A stretch of DNA of 7,949 nucleotides from Acidobacteriota bacterium (GTDB taxonomy: Bacteria; Acidobacteriota; Terriglobia; Terriglobales; Acidobacteriaceae), in the NCBI GenBank assembly GCA_021782675.1, contig JAJXUS010000030.1:2770-10718 (forward strand), written 5' to 3'. The position numbers and the translations under genes were made by a program. The first letter of the stretch is position 1. Every line of letters begins with the position of its first letter. This document shows, piece by piece, positions 1-6,362 of this stretch. The notes beneath the pieces are model-generated. The model searched no databases and was not told where the DNA came from. It was given only the letters and a program-made list of their open reading frames with translations.

Positions 1-2
1 GC

Positions 3-455
3 GGATCGTCCGAAGCCAGCACTCGGACATCCGGATCTGGTTCGAGCATCTGCTCAGCCGAGATCCGGGCCGACCACAGGCCGCGGCGTGCGGGCGCCAC
101 TCCGGCGACCGACGCGCGCAAGCCTTTCGTTCTTTCCATGCAGGGAGCGGGAACCGATCTCTTCTCGTTCAATGTAATCTGCAAACAGTTCAATGTTTCG
201 TCGGTGATTCCCGCCCACTCCGACGCCATCACGCGCTTCTTTCCGCAGTTGATGGATATTCAAAAGACCTTTGAAAAACGCACCCTGTATCAGCCGCTGG
301 ATGTGATTCGCAAGAAGTTTCAGTGCCTGCAGACTGCCTTCTATTCGAACTCCGAACGCAATGGCGCTCCGGTGAAGGTGGGCTCCGTTCCCGCCGATTG
401 GTCCATCCCCTCGTGGAAACCGGAGGCTTACAGCGCCGCGGATTTCAAAGCGTAG
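3..455 (+). CDS. Unrecognised protein, 3' end only
   Basis: The frame is open from base 3 to a TAG at 453-455, so the gene begins before the window. The first ATG inside is at 138, but strong codon bias continues upstream to about base 57, so 138 is probably not the true start. From about 57 on, third positions are mostly G or C and the protein looks natural. It has a hydrophobic stretch (KPFVLSMQGAGTDLF), the segment VSSVIPAHSDAITRFFPQL and a charged helix, and it ends ...YSAADFKA. There is no signal peptide or clear membrane span in the visible part. I do not recognise the family. Between 2 and about 56 the codon bias favours frame 2 rather than frame 3, which could mean a frameshift, a sequencing error or a local coincidence. 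I am fairly sure it is coding, but its function is unknown. Confidence 0.6.
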   Translation, partial: GSSEASTRTSGSGSSICSAEIRADHRPRRAGATPATDARKPFVLSMQGAGTDLFSFNVICKQFNVSSVIPAHSDAITRFFPQLMDIQKTFEKRTLYQPLDVIRKKFQCLQTAFYSNSERNGAPVKVGSVPADWSIPSWKPEAYSAADFKA

Positions 456-461
456 CAGCCA

Positions 462-512
462 TGCCGCTCGGCGCTTGCACTCTGCCGTAGAAAGGCGCGG
501 CGCCGAGCGGCA
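462..512 (+). terminator. Hairpin after the first gene, possible terminator
   Basis: A perfect 13-bp inverted repeat pairs TGCCGCTCGGCGC (462-474) with 500-512, leaving a 25-nt loop. It begins 7 nt after the stop codon at 455. No T-run follows (the next bases are ACTTCT), so it is not a classical intrinsic terminator. A 3'-end-stabilising hairpin or a dispersed palindromic repeat is also possible. The rest of the 162-nt gap (456-617) holds only a weak -10-like TAGAAT at 577-582 without a convincing -35. Confidence 0.45.
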
Positions 513-617
513 ACTTCTGGCAGCGGAATTCATCGCCCCCCGCAGAAACTTACGCAATCCTCACGAGGGCTTCATTTAGAATCCCTGAGAACGCATCTCC
601 CGGGAATCTGAAGGCCC

Positions 618-800
618 ATGAAATACGCTGGACTGCTCGTAATGCCGGCCGGATTCTTTCTCACGCTTGCGGCCCTGGTGCTCTTTCCGGGCGCCGTTCC
701 GCGCGCTGCATTTGTTGTCTGCGGCGTAGCGGTGGAAGCCCTGGGCCTGGGCGTGGCCATACGCGGCCACATGATGCGTCGCGGTGAGGCTCGCCCATGA
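618..800 (+). CDS. Small two-helix membrane protein, coupled to amt
   Basis: This encodes 60 residues. Two hydrophobic segments (about residues 4-25 and 30-49) are joined by a short turn containing PGAVPR, and the protein ends in a basic tail (RGHMMRRGEARP). That predicts a hairpin membrane protein with its C-terminus in the cytoplasm by the positive-inside rule. The start ATG at 618 has a weak GAAGG at 610-614. The stop TGA at 798-800 overlaps the ATG of the transporter at 797 (ATGA), and the transporter's ribosome-binding site lies inside this gene, so the two are very likely translationally coupled. The codon use is GC-rich like its neighbours. I know no named family. From context it may be an accessory subunit or assembly partner of the transporter, but that is inference only. 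Confidence 0.7.
   Translation: MKYAGLLVMPAGFFLTLAALVLFPGAVPRAAFVVCGVAVEALGLGVAIRGHMMRRGEARP
783..789 (+). promoter_or_regulatory. Ribosome-binding site of the ammonium transporter
   Basis: GGTGAGG lies 7 nt upstream of the ATG at 797, inside the end of the small membrane-protein gene. It supports 797 as the start and supports coupled translation. Confidence 0.6.
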
Positions 801-2080
801 ACACCGCCGGCTCCGCCGAGACGGTCTTTGCGCTCGCATTTGTTCTGCTTCTCGTTGCGCCTCTGGCCATCGCCGGCGTGGCGCTCATCAATGCAGGGCT
901 GGGGCGCTCGCGTTCGGCCGCCCAGGCGCTGCTGGGCAATCTCGCCGTCTCCGCAGTGGCATGGATCGCGTTTGCGGCTGTAGGAGCCTCGCTGGCCGGC
1001 GTTCTGGGTGGCAGCGGAGCCGCGGTGCACGCGGGCGGAAAGGCCTGGCACTGGCTCGGATTCGGCACGTGGCCGCTTTCGGGATTCGCCGCGGCCCCGG
1101 CTGCCATGCAGCTCGCGCTGCTCTTCCAGTTCCTCTCCGTGGCCTTCGCCGCCATTCTCCCCTGGGGCTCCGGCGCCGACCGCCTGCGGTTGCGGGGCGG
1201 CTGCGCGGTGGCCGCGGTGATGGCTGCCTTGGTGTTTCCGCTCTTCGCGCACTGGATCTGGAATGGCGGCTGGCTGAGCCAACTGGGCGTGAACTTCGGC
1301 CTCGGCGCGGGCTTTCTTGACCCGGGCGGGGCGGCGACCATCCACGTGCTCGGCGGACTCAGCGCGCTGGCCGTGGTCTGGATCGCCGGCCCGCGCCGCG
1401 GCAAGTTTCCCAAAGAGGGTCTCTCCACCGCCATGCCCGGCCACAACGCATCCTATGTGCTCTTCGGCTGCTTCGTAGCTTTAGTGGGCTGGCTGGCGTG
1501 GAACGCCGCCGGCGCGCTGCTGTGGCTGCATCTTCCCCTCACCGCGCTTCCCACGGCAGCGATCGGAACCCTGCTGGCCGCCACCGGCGCGCTGGCCGCC
1601 ACCTTCACCGTGACGCGCATCCGCTTTGGCAAACCCGACGCCAGCCTCTGCGCCAACGGCTGGCTGGCCGGCCTGGTGGCTTCGAGCGCCTGCGCGGCCG
1701 TGGTCGCTCCCGGAGCTTCACTCTTCATCGGCATCGTCGCCGGCATCCTCACGCCGCTGCTGGTGGAGGTGCTGGAGCTTGCGCTGTCTATCGACGACCC
1801 CACCGGCGCCATCACCGTGCATGGGGTTTCAGGATTGTGGGGCCTTCTCGCCGCTGGTCTCTTCGCATCGCAGGCGGGACAGTTGATCGCGCAACTCGTC
1901 GGCATCGCTGCCCTGCTCGGCATCGCACTGCCGCTGGCCTATCTTCTCTTCGCTCTGTTGAACCGGATTGCTCCCCTTCGTGTCGATCCCGATGGCGAGC
2001 GCATCGGCATGGACCTGCACGAGCTGGGCGGCGGAGCCTACCCCGAGTTCGTCATTCACCGCGACGAATCCTACCGGTAG
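797..2080 (+). CDS. amt: Ammonium transporter, Amt family (divergent)
   Basis: This is a 427-residue polytopic inner-membrane protein, about the usual Amt length, with about 11 hydrophobic helices. In this family, homotrimers conduct ammonium or ammonia through a pore in each subunit. Family signatures run in order: GLGRSRS (34-40), HWIWNGG (152-158, with the Trp matching AmtB W148), D175 eight residues before H183 (as D160/H168 in E. coli AmtB), KFPKEG (203-208), DDP (333-335), VHGVSG (341-346, H342 matching AmtB H318) and the cytoplasmic tail ERIGMDLHELGGGAY. Both pore histidines are therefore kept. By ungapped alignment, the outer-gate Phe107 position is S114, Phe215 is W235 and Ser219 is G239, which is unusual. 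No glnB/glnK gene lies within the window on either side. The family assignment is secure, but substrate and rate cannot be inferred. Confidence 0.93.
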   Translation: MNTAGSAETVFALAFVLLLVAPLAIAGVALINAGLGRSRSAAQALLGNLAVSAVAWIAFAAVGASLAGVLGGSGAAVHAGGKAWHWLGFGTWPLSGFAAAPAAMQLALLFQFLSVAFAAILPWGSGADRLRLRGGCAVAAVMAALVFPLFAHWIWNGGWLSQLGVNFGLGAGFLDPGGAATIHVLGGLSALAVVWIAGPRRGKFPKEGLSTAMPGHNASYVLFGCFVALVGWLAWNAAGALLWLHLPLTALPTAAIGTLLAATGALAATFTVTRIRFGKPDASLCANGWLAGLVASSACAAVVAPGASLFIGIVAGILTPLLVEVLELALSIDDPTGAITVHGVSGLWGLLAAGLFASQAGQLIAQLVGIAALLGIALPLAYLLFALLNRIAPLRVDPDGERIGMDLHELGGGAYPEFVIHRDESYR

Positions 2081-2091
2081 CTCTTTTCGAG

Positions 2092-2141
2092 CGCGATCCG
2101 TAACGCCGGCAATCTGCAGCGCCCGCGATCCGTAGCGCCGG
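2092..2141. repeat. Duplicated 18-mer in the convergent gap
   Basis: CGCGATCCGTAACGCCGG (2092-2109) recurs at 2124-2141 with one mismatch (A2103 against G2135), 32 bp apart. The second copy runs into a hairpin. The GTAGCGCCGGT core resembles dispersed intergenic repeats that I associate with acidobacterial genomes, but this is from memory and was not checked. Confidence 0.5.
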
Positions 2142-2181
2142 TCTCCTGACCGGCTGTCGTGGGGGTCTCCCGCCCCCCACG
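2137..2181. terminator. Paired GC-rich hairpins between convergent genes
   Basis: Two hairpins lie back to back. GCCGGTC (2137-2143) pairs with GACCGGC (2148-2154) around a TCCT loop. CGTGGGGG (2158-2165) pairs with CCCCCACG (2174-2181) around an 8-nt loop. They sit between the transporter stop (2080) and the kinase stop (2216), which face each other, so a bidirectional termination role is reasonable. There is no long T-run on either strand. The remaining bases of the gap show nothing else. Confidence 0.5.
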
Positions 2182-2215
2182 CGCCGCTCTCTCGTCAAAG
2201 CATCGGAGAAACCCG

Positions 2216-3199
2216 TTACCGCCGCGCCAGCAAAAGCATGATCACAAACAGCGCGATCGGCACCAGCGCCAGGCCTGCATAAAGCAGCAGCTTGCGCCGG
2301 TTAAATGCCATCCGTCCGCGCGCCGCCAGCCGCCGCTCGTCTGCTTCCACGCCCACCAGTTCGGGATGCTCCAGCTCCCATGCCATCTCCGCGGCCGTGG
2401 CGTAGCGATGGCGCGGATCGCGCTCCAGGGCGCGGCGCAGGATCTCTTCAAGCTGCGGCGAAATTTCTTTATTCAGCGCGCGCGGGGGATCGGGATCGCG
2501 CAGCAGCCGTTCGTTCATGACCGCCAGAGGATTGGGCCCAATGAAGGGCGGCCGCCCGGTCAGCATCTCGTAGAGCATCGCTCCCACGGAGTAGATGTCG
2601 CTGCGCTGGTCTGCGCGCTCACCCTTCACCTGTTCCGGCGCAATGTAGTCCGGAGTGCCCATCAGCGGCGACACGCCCACATGGGTAATGCGCCGCGCCG
2701 CTTCCTTCATGGCGATGCCGAAGTCGATGATCTTGATTCGCCCGTCGCCGCCCACCATCACGTTCTCCGGCTTCAGGTCGCGATGCACCACGCCGTGCTT
2801 GTGCATGGTGTCAAGCGCGTCGCAGATACACAGCGTAAGCGCCACCGCCTGGTGAACGGGCAGCCTCTGCTGTTCGTTCAGCAGCGAGCGCAGCAAGCGC
2901 CCTTCTACCCATTCCAGAACCATGTAGGGCCGGCTGGGGGCTTCCACTGCGATGGTCTTCACCACCCCGGGATGATCCAGCTCCTGACCGATCTCCAGCT
3001 CGCGGCGGAAGCGCTCGATGAGCACCGGATCGTCCTGCATCTCCGCATGAGGAACCTTGACCGCCACAGTTTGGCCGTTGCGCAGGTCCGTCGCGCGGAA
3101 CAGCGTCGCCATTCCGCTGCGCGCGACTTCCGCGTCCAGCCGGAAGTGATCCAGCGTTTCTCCGGCGCGGAGACCTGTGTCTGCCGTGGGTTCGCTCAC
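2216..3199 (-). CDS. Membrane-anchored Ser/Thr protein kinase (Hanks type)
   Basis: This encodes 327 residues. The kinase domain covers about residues 18-278. Key residues are Lys48 in VAVKV, Glu67 of helix C, HRDLKPEN with catalytic Asp141 and Asn146, DFG 159-161, and APE 187-189 at the end of an activation segment carrying Thr172, Ser177 and Thr182. All catalytic residues are present, so it should be active. The glycine loop is degenerate: ARSGMA (26-31) where GxGGMG is usual. A basic linker (RRLAARGRMAFNRRK) leads to one membrane helix (about 303-324) that ends two or three residues before the C-terminus, so the kinase faces the cytoplasm and has no outside sensor domain. The start is GTG at 3199 with a weak purine-rich stretch upstream. 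A 76-nt gap follows the phosphatase gene on the same strand, suggesting one operon and a shared pathway. Substrates are unknown. Confidence 0.9.
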   Translation of the reverse strand: MSEPTADTGLRAGETLDHFRLDAEVARSGMATLFRATDLRNGQTVAVKVPHAEMQDDPVLIERFRRELEIGQELDHPGVVKTIAVEAPSRPYMVLEWVEGRLLRSLLNEQQRLPVHQAVALTLCICDALDTMHKHGVVHRDLKPENVMVGGDGRIKIIDFGIAMKEAARRITHVGVSPLMGTPDYIAPEQVKGERADQRSDIYSVGAMLYEMLTGRPPFIGPNPLAVMNERLLRDPDPPRALNKEISPQLEEILRRALERDPRHRYATAAEMAWELEHPELVGVEADERRLAARGRMAFNRRKLLLYAGLALVPIALFVIMLLLARR

Positions 3200-3275
3200 G
3201 CACCGATTCTTTCATGCAAGCCCTAAGAAATCTGCAAGGATTCGGCGGCTGACCGGCCGCGTGCGCAGCCCGGGC

Positions 3276-4958
3276 TCAAGCCGTGGCCGGCCGGCGATAT
3301 TGCACGATCAGCAGGGTGATGTCATCGGACTGGCCGGCGCCGCGCGCAAACTCCGTCACCGCGCCCAGAATCGCCTTTTGCAGGCTCTCCATGGGTTCGC
3401 GGGCATGGGCCGCCGTGACCTCGCGCAAGCGTTCAAAACCGAACAGCTCCCGCTGCTCGTTCTCTGCTTCCACAATGCCATCGGTGAAGAGCACCAGCGT
3501 ATCGCCATGCTCCAGTAGCGCTTCAGAGGCCGTGAACTCCGCGCCTTCGAGCAGCCCGATCGGCAGCGAGCCGTCGAGATACAGATCGCTCACCTGGCCC
3601 TTGCGGATGAGCAGCGGCGAGGGATGGCCGGCATGCAGAAACTCCAGCCGTCCCGTGGCGCTCATGGTGCCGAAGAACATGGTGGCATAGCGGCCCACCG
3701 CCGAATGCTCGCAGAGAAATCGGTTCACGTGGTCAAAGACCTTCACCGGCCCTACGCCCAGGCGCATTCCCGAGATCGCGCCCTTCAACAGAGTGGTCAC
3801 CAGCGCCGCGCCGAGGCCCTTGCCGGCTACATCGGCGATCAGGAACGCGGTCGCCTCGTCGCTGATGGGAAACACGTCGAAGTAATCGCCGCCGACGGCG
3901 TGGCAGGGATGCTGCACGCCGGCCACGGCCAGGTGAGGAAAGTCGCGCAGCCCCTGCGGCGTAAGTCCCTGCTGAATCTCGCGCGCGATGGACAGTTCCT
4001 GCTCCGTGCGCCGCTGCTCCCGTTCCCGCTCCAGCAGCCGCGCATTGTCGAGGATGCTGGCCGCCTGGGCGCTGAGCGCGTCCAGAATCTGGCGGTCGAG
4101 ATTTGAAAATGCCGCAGCGCGCCGGGTATCGAGGTAGAGAGCGCCAAGCAGTTGGCCCGGCCGCAGCATCACGCTCTCATCGGCGCGCGCATGCGGCGCG
4201 GCAAACAAGGGAATCGCCACCACAGCGCGCAGTCCCTGGATCACGACGCTCTGCGCGCTCTGCAGATTCATGCCCGCCAGGTTCAGGTCGTCCGTAATAA
4301 CCGCCACGCGCTGCTCCACGGCGCTGCGCAGCGCCGTCTGGCTGGGCGTAATGCCCTCGGCCGCCAGTTCGGTGCCGCCGCTGCCGCGCGCCAGCCGCAC
4401 CTTCAGCGTGCCATCGGCATCGGCCTCAAGCAGCAGCGCCCGCTCGGCGTGGGTAATGGTCAGCGCGTGATCGAGCATGGAGCCCAGCACAGCGTCCAGC
4501 GGCAGCGCCGAATGCAGCAGCGATGTAGCTTCAAGCAGCAGGTTCAGCTTGCTCAACCCGCCTGCCCCGGCGGTGGTCTCCACGCCCGGCAGCTTCTCCA
4601 TGCGGGTGAGCACGCTTGCCACCGAAGGCTGCGGCGGCCCGGAGTGAAACACGATGCGGCAGCTATCTTCGAGGCCAAACTCGATCACGTCGCCGTCGGC
4701 CAGCAGCCGCTGCGCGATTCTGCGTCCATTCACAAAGACGCCCTGGCGGTGGCCGCGATCTTCCAGCCGGTAGCCGCCCTCGACGTCGACAATGGCGGCG
4801 CAGCGCCGCGAAATCCGTGGATCTTCCAAAAGCAGATGGTTGCCGCTCTCGCTCCCCCGCCCGATGAGGAAGGGCAGCACGGAGATGGGGACAAACTCCG
4901 GGGCACACCCCGGACGGGCGACTTCCAGCAAGGTTTCGTGTGCGCTCAGCATCGTCAC
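3276..4958 (-). CDS. FHA-GAF-SpoIIE serine phosphatase (PP2C-type)
   Basis: This is a 560-residue soluble protein. Residues about 25-105 form an FHA domain, which binds phosphothreonine peptides (GRGSES at 33-38, SRRC at 50-53, VNGRR at 76-80). The usual His of the SxxH motif is Cys53. Residues about 135-305 form a GAF sensor domain. A charged helix (300-335) links to a SpoIIE/RsbU-type PP2C phosphatase (about 325-557). Its metal-binding acidic residues are visible in GGDYFD (D358, D361), DVAGKG (D376), FTDG (D493) and QSDD (D545, D546). Such phosphatases typically dephosphorylate Ser/Thr on partner or anti-anti-sigma proteins. The start is either GTG at 4958 or ATG at 4952, with no strong ribosome-binding site for either. 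A candidate promoter lies just upstream and the kinase gene follows 76 nt downstream. The domain calls are secure, but the partner protein is inferred. Confidence 0.92.
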   Translation of the reverse strand: MTMLSAHETLLEVARPGCAPEFVPISVLPFLIGRGSESGNHLLLEDPRISRRCAAIVDVEGGYRLEDRGHRQGVFVNGRRIAQRLLADGDVIEFGLEDSCRIVFHSGPPQPSVASVLTRMEKLPGVETTAGAGGLSKLNLLLEATSLLHSALPLDAVLGSMLDHALTITHAERALLLEADADGTLKVRLARGSGGTELAAEGITPSQTALRSAVEQRVAVITDDLNLAGMNLQSAQSVVIQGLRAVVAIPLFAAPHARADESVMLRPGQLLGALYLDTRRAAAFSNLDRQILDALSAQAASILDNARLLEREREQRRTEQELSIAREIQQGLTPQGLRDFPHLAVAGVQHPCHAVGGDYFDVFPISDEATAFLIADVAGKGLGAALVTTLLKGAISGMRLGVGPVKVFDHVNRFLCEHSAVGRYATMFFGTMSATGRLEFLHAGHPSPLLIRKGQVSDLYLDGSLPIGLLEGAEFTASEALLEHGDTLVLFTDGIVEAENEQRELFGFERLREVTAAHAREPMESLQKAILGAVTEFARGAGQSDDITLLIVQYRRPATA

Positions 4959-4978
4959 GGAAGGTGGTGGAACACCCG

Positions 4979-4987
4979 ATCATAGCA
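4979..4987 (-). promoter_or_regulatory. Candidate extended -10 promoter of the phosphatase-kinase unit
   Basis: Read on the minus strand, TGCTATGAT is an extended -10 element (TGn followed by TATGAT, one mismatch from TATAAT). No good -35 is seen 17-18 nt upstream, as is usual for extended -10 promoters. Transcription would begin near 4972, giving a very short leader of about 14 nt before GTG 4958. It lies just downstream of the terminator of the previous gene, which fits independent transcription. Confidence 0.4.
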
Positions 4988-5016
4988 TGCGCTCAGGCCG
5001 CCACACACGCACCGAA

Positions 5017-5058
5017 TCCAAAGGAAAGGCCCATTCTTCCGCGCGGGAAGAATGGGCC
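5017..5058 (-). terminator. Intrinsic terminator of the secreted-protein gene
   Basis: A perfect 13-bp stem pairs GGCCCATTCTTCC (5028-5040) with 5046-5058 around a GCGCG loop. On the minus strand it is followed by TTTCCTTTGG (down to 5017-5018), a T-rich tail. It starts 25 nt after the stop codon of the minus-strand gene ending at 5084. This is the best terminator in the window. Confidence 0.8.
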
Positions 5059-5083
5059 CGGGTTGGGTCTGAATGCGCTTCCG

Positions 5084-6253
5084 CTACTTCGACAGCATCT
5101 CTTCCTTGGCGAGGAAGTCATTCAATGCCGACATCATGTTGTTGATCTTGTCGCCATCGGGCCAGTTCGAGTTCCACATCATGTAGCCGCCCGGCAGGGT
5201 GATGTACTTCATGCCGGTGGAAACGCCCATGGTGGCCGCCACCGCCCAGGCATTGTTGTCCTTGATGTACAGCGGCGCATTTTCATTGCCCGGCTGGGGC
5301 GCGCGTGCGTCCTGCACCTGCTGCCCCAGGTAGGAATAGGCGATGCTCTGGCCGGTATCGTCCAGGCGGTCGTGATTCATATAGCAATTAAAGATCACTC
5401 CGGCCGGCGACTCCTTGGCGCTGGGCGAACCATCGCTCGCGGAGCTCTCATTCATGCCGTTGTAGAGCACGGTAACGCCATTCTGCTCCTTGCCCTTCGG
5501 AAAGACCTCGAGGTCCTTCTGGATCTGCGTGGTCAGGGGACTTGGCGACATGCCCGCAGCCATCTTCACCGCCGTACCCAGGGGATCCGAGAAGGTCGGC
5601 CCAGCTTGCTGCGGCGGCGCCATCGGGCCGGTCTTTTCTTCCTTCGCAATCGCATCTACCTTCGAGTAATCCACTTCCTTCACGGTCACGTCGCTGACCG
5701 ACTGGATCACCAGGCGAGCCTGGTAGGCATTGGCATTGCCGAAACCGCCCACATCCACGATCTTCCCCGAAGCATCGCGCTGGATCAGCGCATTATCCAC
5801 GGTGTCGAGACGGCCCACCAGCGTGGCCTGCACTTCATTTTTCTGGCAGCCCAGGCACAGGCCCGCCGGAGTTTTGTGCCACTGGTTCAGCGCCGAATCA
5901 AACTGCTTGAAGGCCTTGTCCTTCTGCAGCGTGACCGCGGCCCGGGTGGTTGCTTCCGCCTTGCCGGCAAAGTTCTTGGCCGGCTGCATGGTCATCATCA
6001 CCAGCGGTCCTGACTTGGCCTTTGAACCATCCGGATAGGCTAGCCAGATGCCGTTGACCTGATTTTCGCAATCCCCATCGTGAATCACGAACTCATCGAA
6101 ATTTGCGAGCGCCGTTCCCTTGATGCGCACCATCTTGCCGTTGAACGCGTGCGGATTCTTCAACACGTCGCATACCGTTGTATCCACAACCTGCGCATGC
6201 AGGGCGCAAGCCGCGACGCACAGAAAAACCGCCAGACAAAAATACCACTTCAT
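5084..6253 (-). CDS. Secreted protein of unknown function, CxxC and OB-like N-terminal half
   Basis: This encodes 389 residues. A signal peptide covers residues 1-20 (a basic residue at position 2, a hydrophobic core, cleavage after ALHA), predicting an exported, probably periplasmic protein. The mature N-terminus carries the pattern VCDVLKNPHAFNGKMVRIKG followed by a C62 segment and NGIWLAYP. I recognise this style (a Cys-containing OB-like module, CDVxxxPxxFxGKxVRxxG) from small exported proteins of unknown function. A second part (about 131-190) has GLCLGC (C133, C136) and a beta-rich stretch ending ARLVIQSVSDV. A Pro-rich linker (about 208-222) leads to a C-terminal domain (about 245-385) that I do not recognise. 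The ATG at 6253 is set by a good GAGGTGG at 6258-6264. It is separated from the phosphatase gene by a terminator. No enzyme motif is seen, and the Cys pairs suggest disulfides or metal binding. Confidence 0.85.
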   Translation of the reverse strand: MKWYFCLAVFLCVAACALHAQVVDTTVCDVLKNPHAFNGKMVRIKGTALANFDEFVIHDGDCENQVNGIWLAYPDGSKAKSGPLVMMTMQPAKNFAGKAEATTRAAVTLQKDKAFKQFDSALNQWHKTPAGLCLGCQKNEVQATLVGRLDTVDNALIQRDASGKIVDVGGFGNANAYQARLVIQSVSDVTVKEVDYSKVDAIAKEEKTGPMAPPQQAGPTFSDPLGTAVKMAAGMSPSPLTTQIQKDLEVFPKGKEQNGVTVLYNGMNESSASDGSPSAKESPAGVIFNCYMNHDRLDDTGQSIAYSYLGQQVQDARAPQPGNENAPLYIKDNNAWAVAATMGVSTGMKYITLPGGYMMWNSNWPDGDKINNMMSALNDFLAKEEMLSK

Positions 6254-6257
6254 CGAA

Positions 6258-6264
6258 CCACCTC
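6258..6264 (-). promoter_or_regulatory. Ribosome-binding site of the secreted-protein gene
   Basis: On the minus strand GAGGTGG lies 4 nt before the ATG at 6253 and fixes that start. The 109-nt gap behind it (6254-6362) has AT-rich stretches but no promoter I would defend and no clear terminator for the upstream gene. Confidence 0.65.
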
Positions 6265-6362
6265 AATCTTTGATTTACGTTGTGTGCGGGCATACCCTGC
6301 AGCACGAAAATTACTCTCCCAAAAAGAGACGCGAAAAGAATATCAGGCGCCGCGGGGGAAGC

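Noticed and set aside
54..557. 167-codon minus-strand open frame opposite the first gene
   Set aside because: Its codon bias and composition are poorer than the plus-strand frame and it spans the hairpin at 462-512. The plus-strand product looks more protein-like.
577..582. TAGAAT as a -10 promoter for the small membrane gene and amt
   Set aside because: No convincing -35 or extended -10 accompanies it, so it is mentioned only as weak.
572..1446. Two minus-strand open frames opposite the small membrane gene and amt
   Set aside because: Low-complexity Arg/Ala/Pro-rich products in two frames at once are antisense artefacts of high GC content.
2159..3226. 355-codon plus-strand open frame opposite the kinase gene
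   Set aside because: The product is rich in Arg, His and Gln with no domain. It is the expected shadow of a GC-rich gene on the other strand, whose kinase motifs are unmistakable.
3245..3276. Short palindromes (GCGGC/GCCGC and AGCCCGGGCT) in the gap between phosphatase and kinase genes
   Set aside because: The stems are only about 5 bp and expected by chance at this GC content, so they are not called as a terminator.
4152..6013. Two long plus-strand open frames (4152-4985 and 4940-6013) opposite the phosphatase and secreted-protein genes
   Set aside because: The compositions are shadow-like (Arg, His, Gln-rich), and the second crosses a strong terminator between two real genes.
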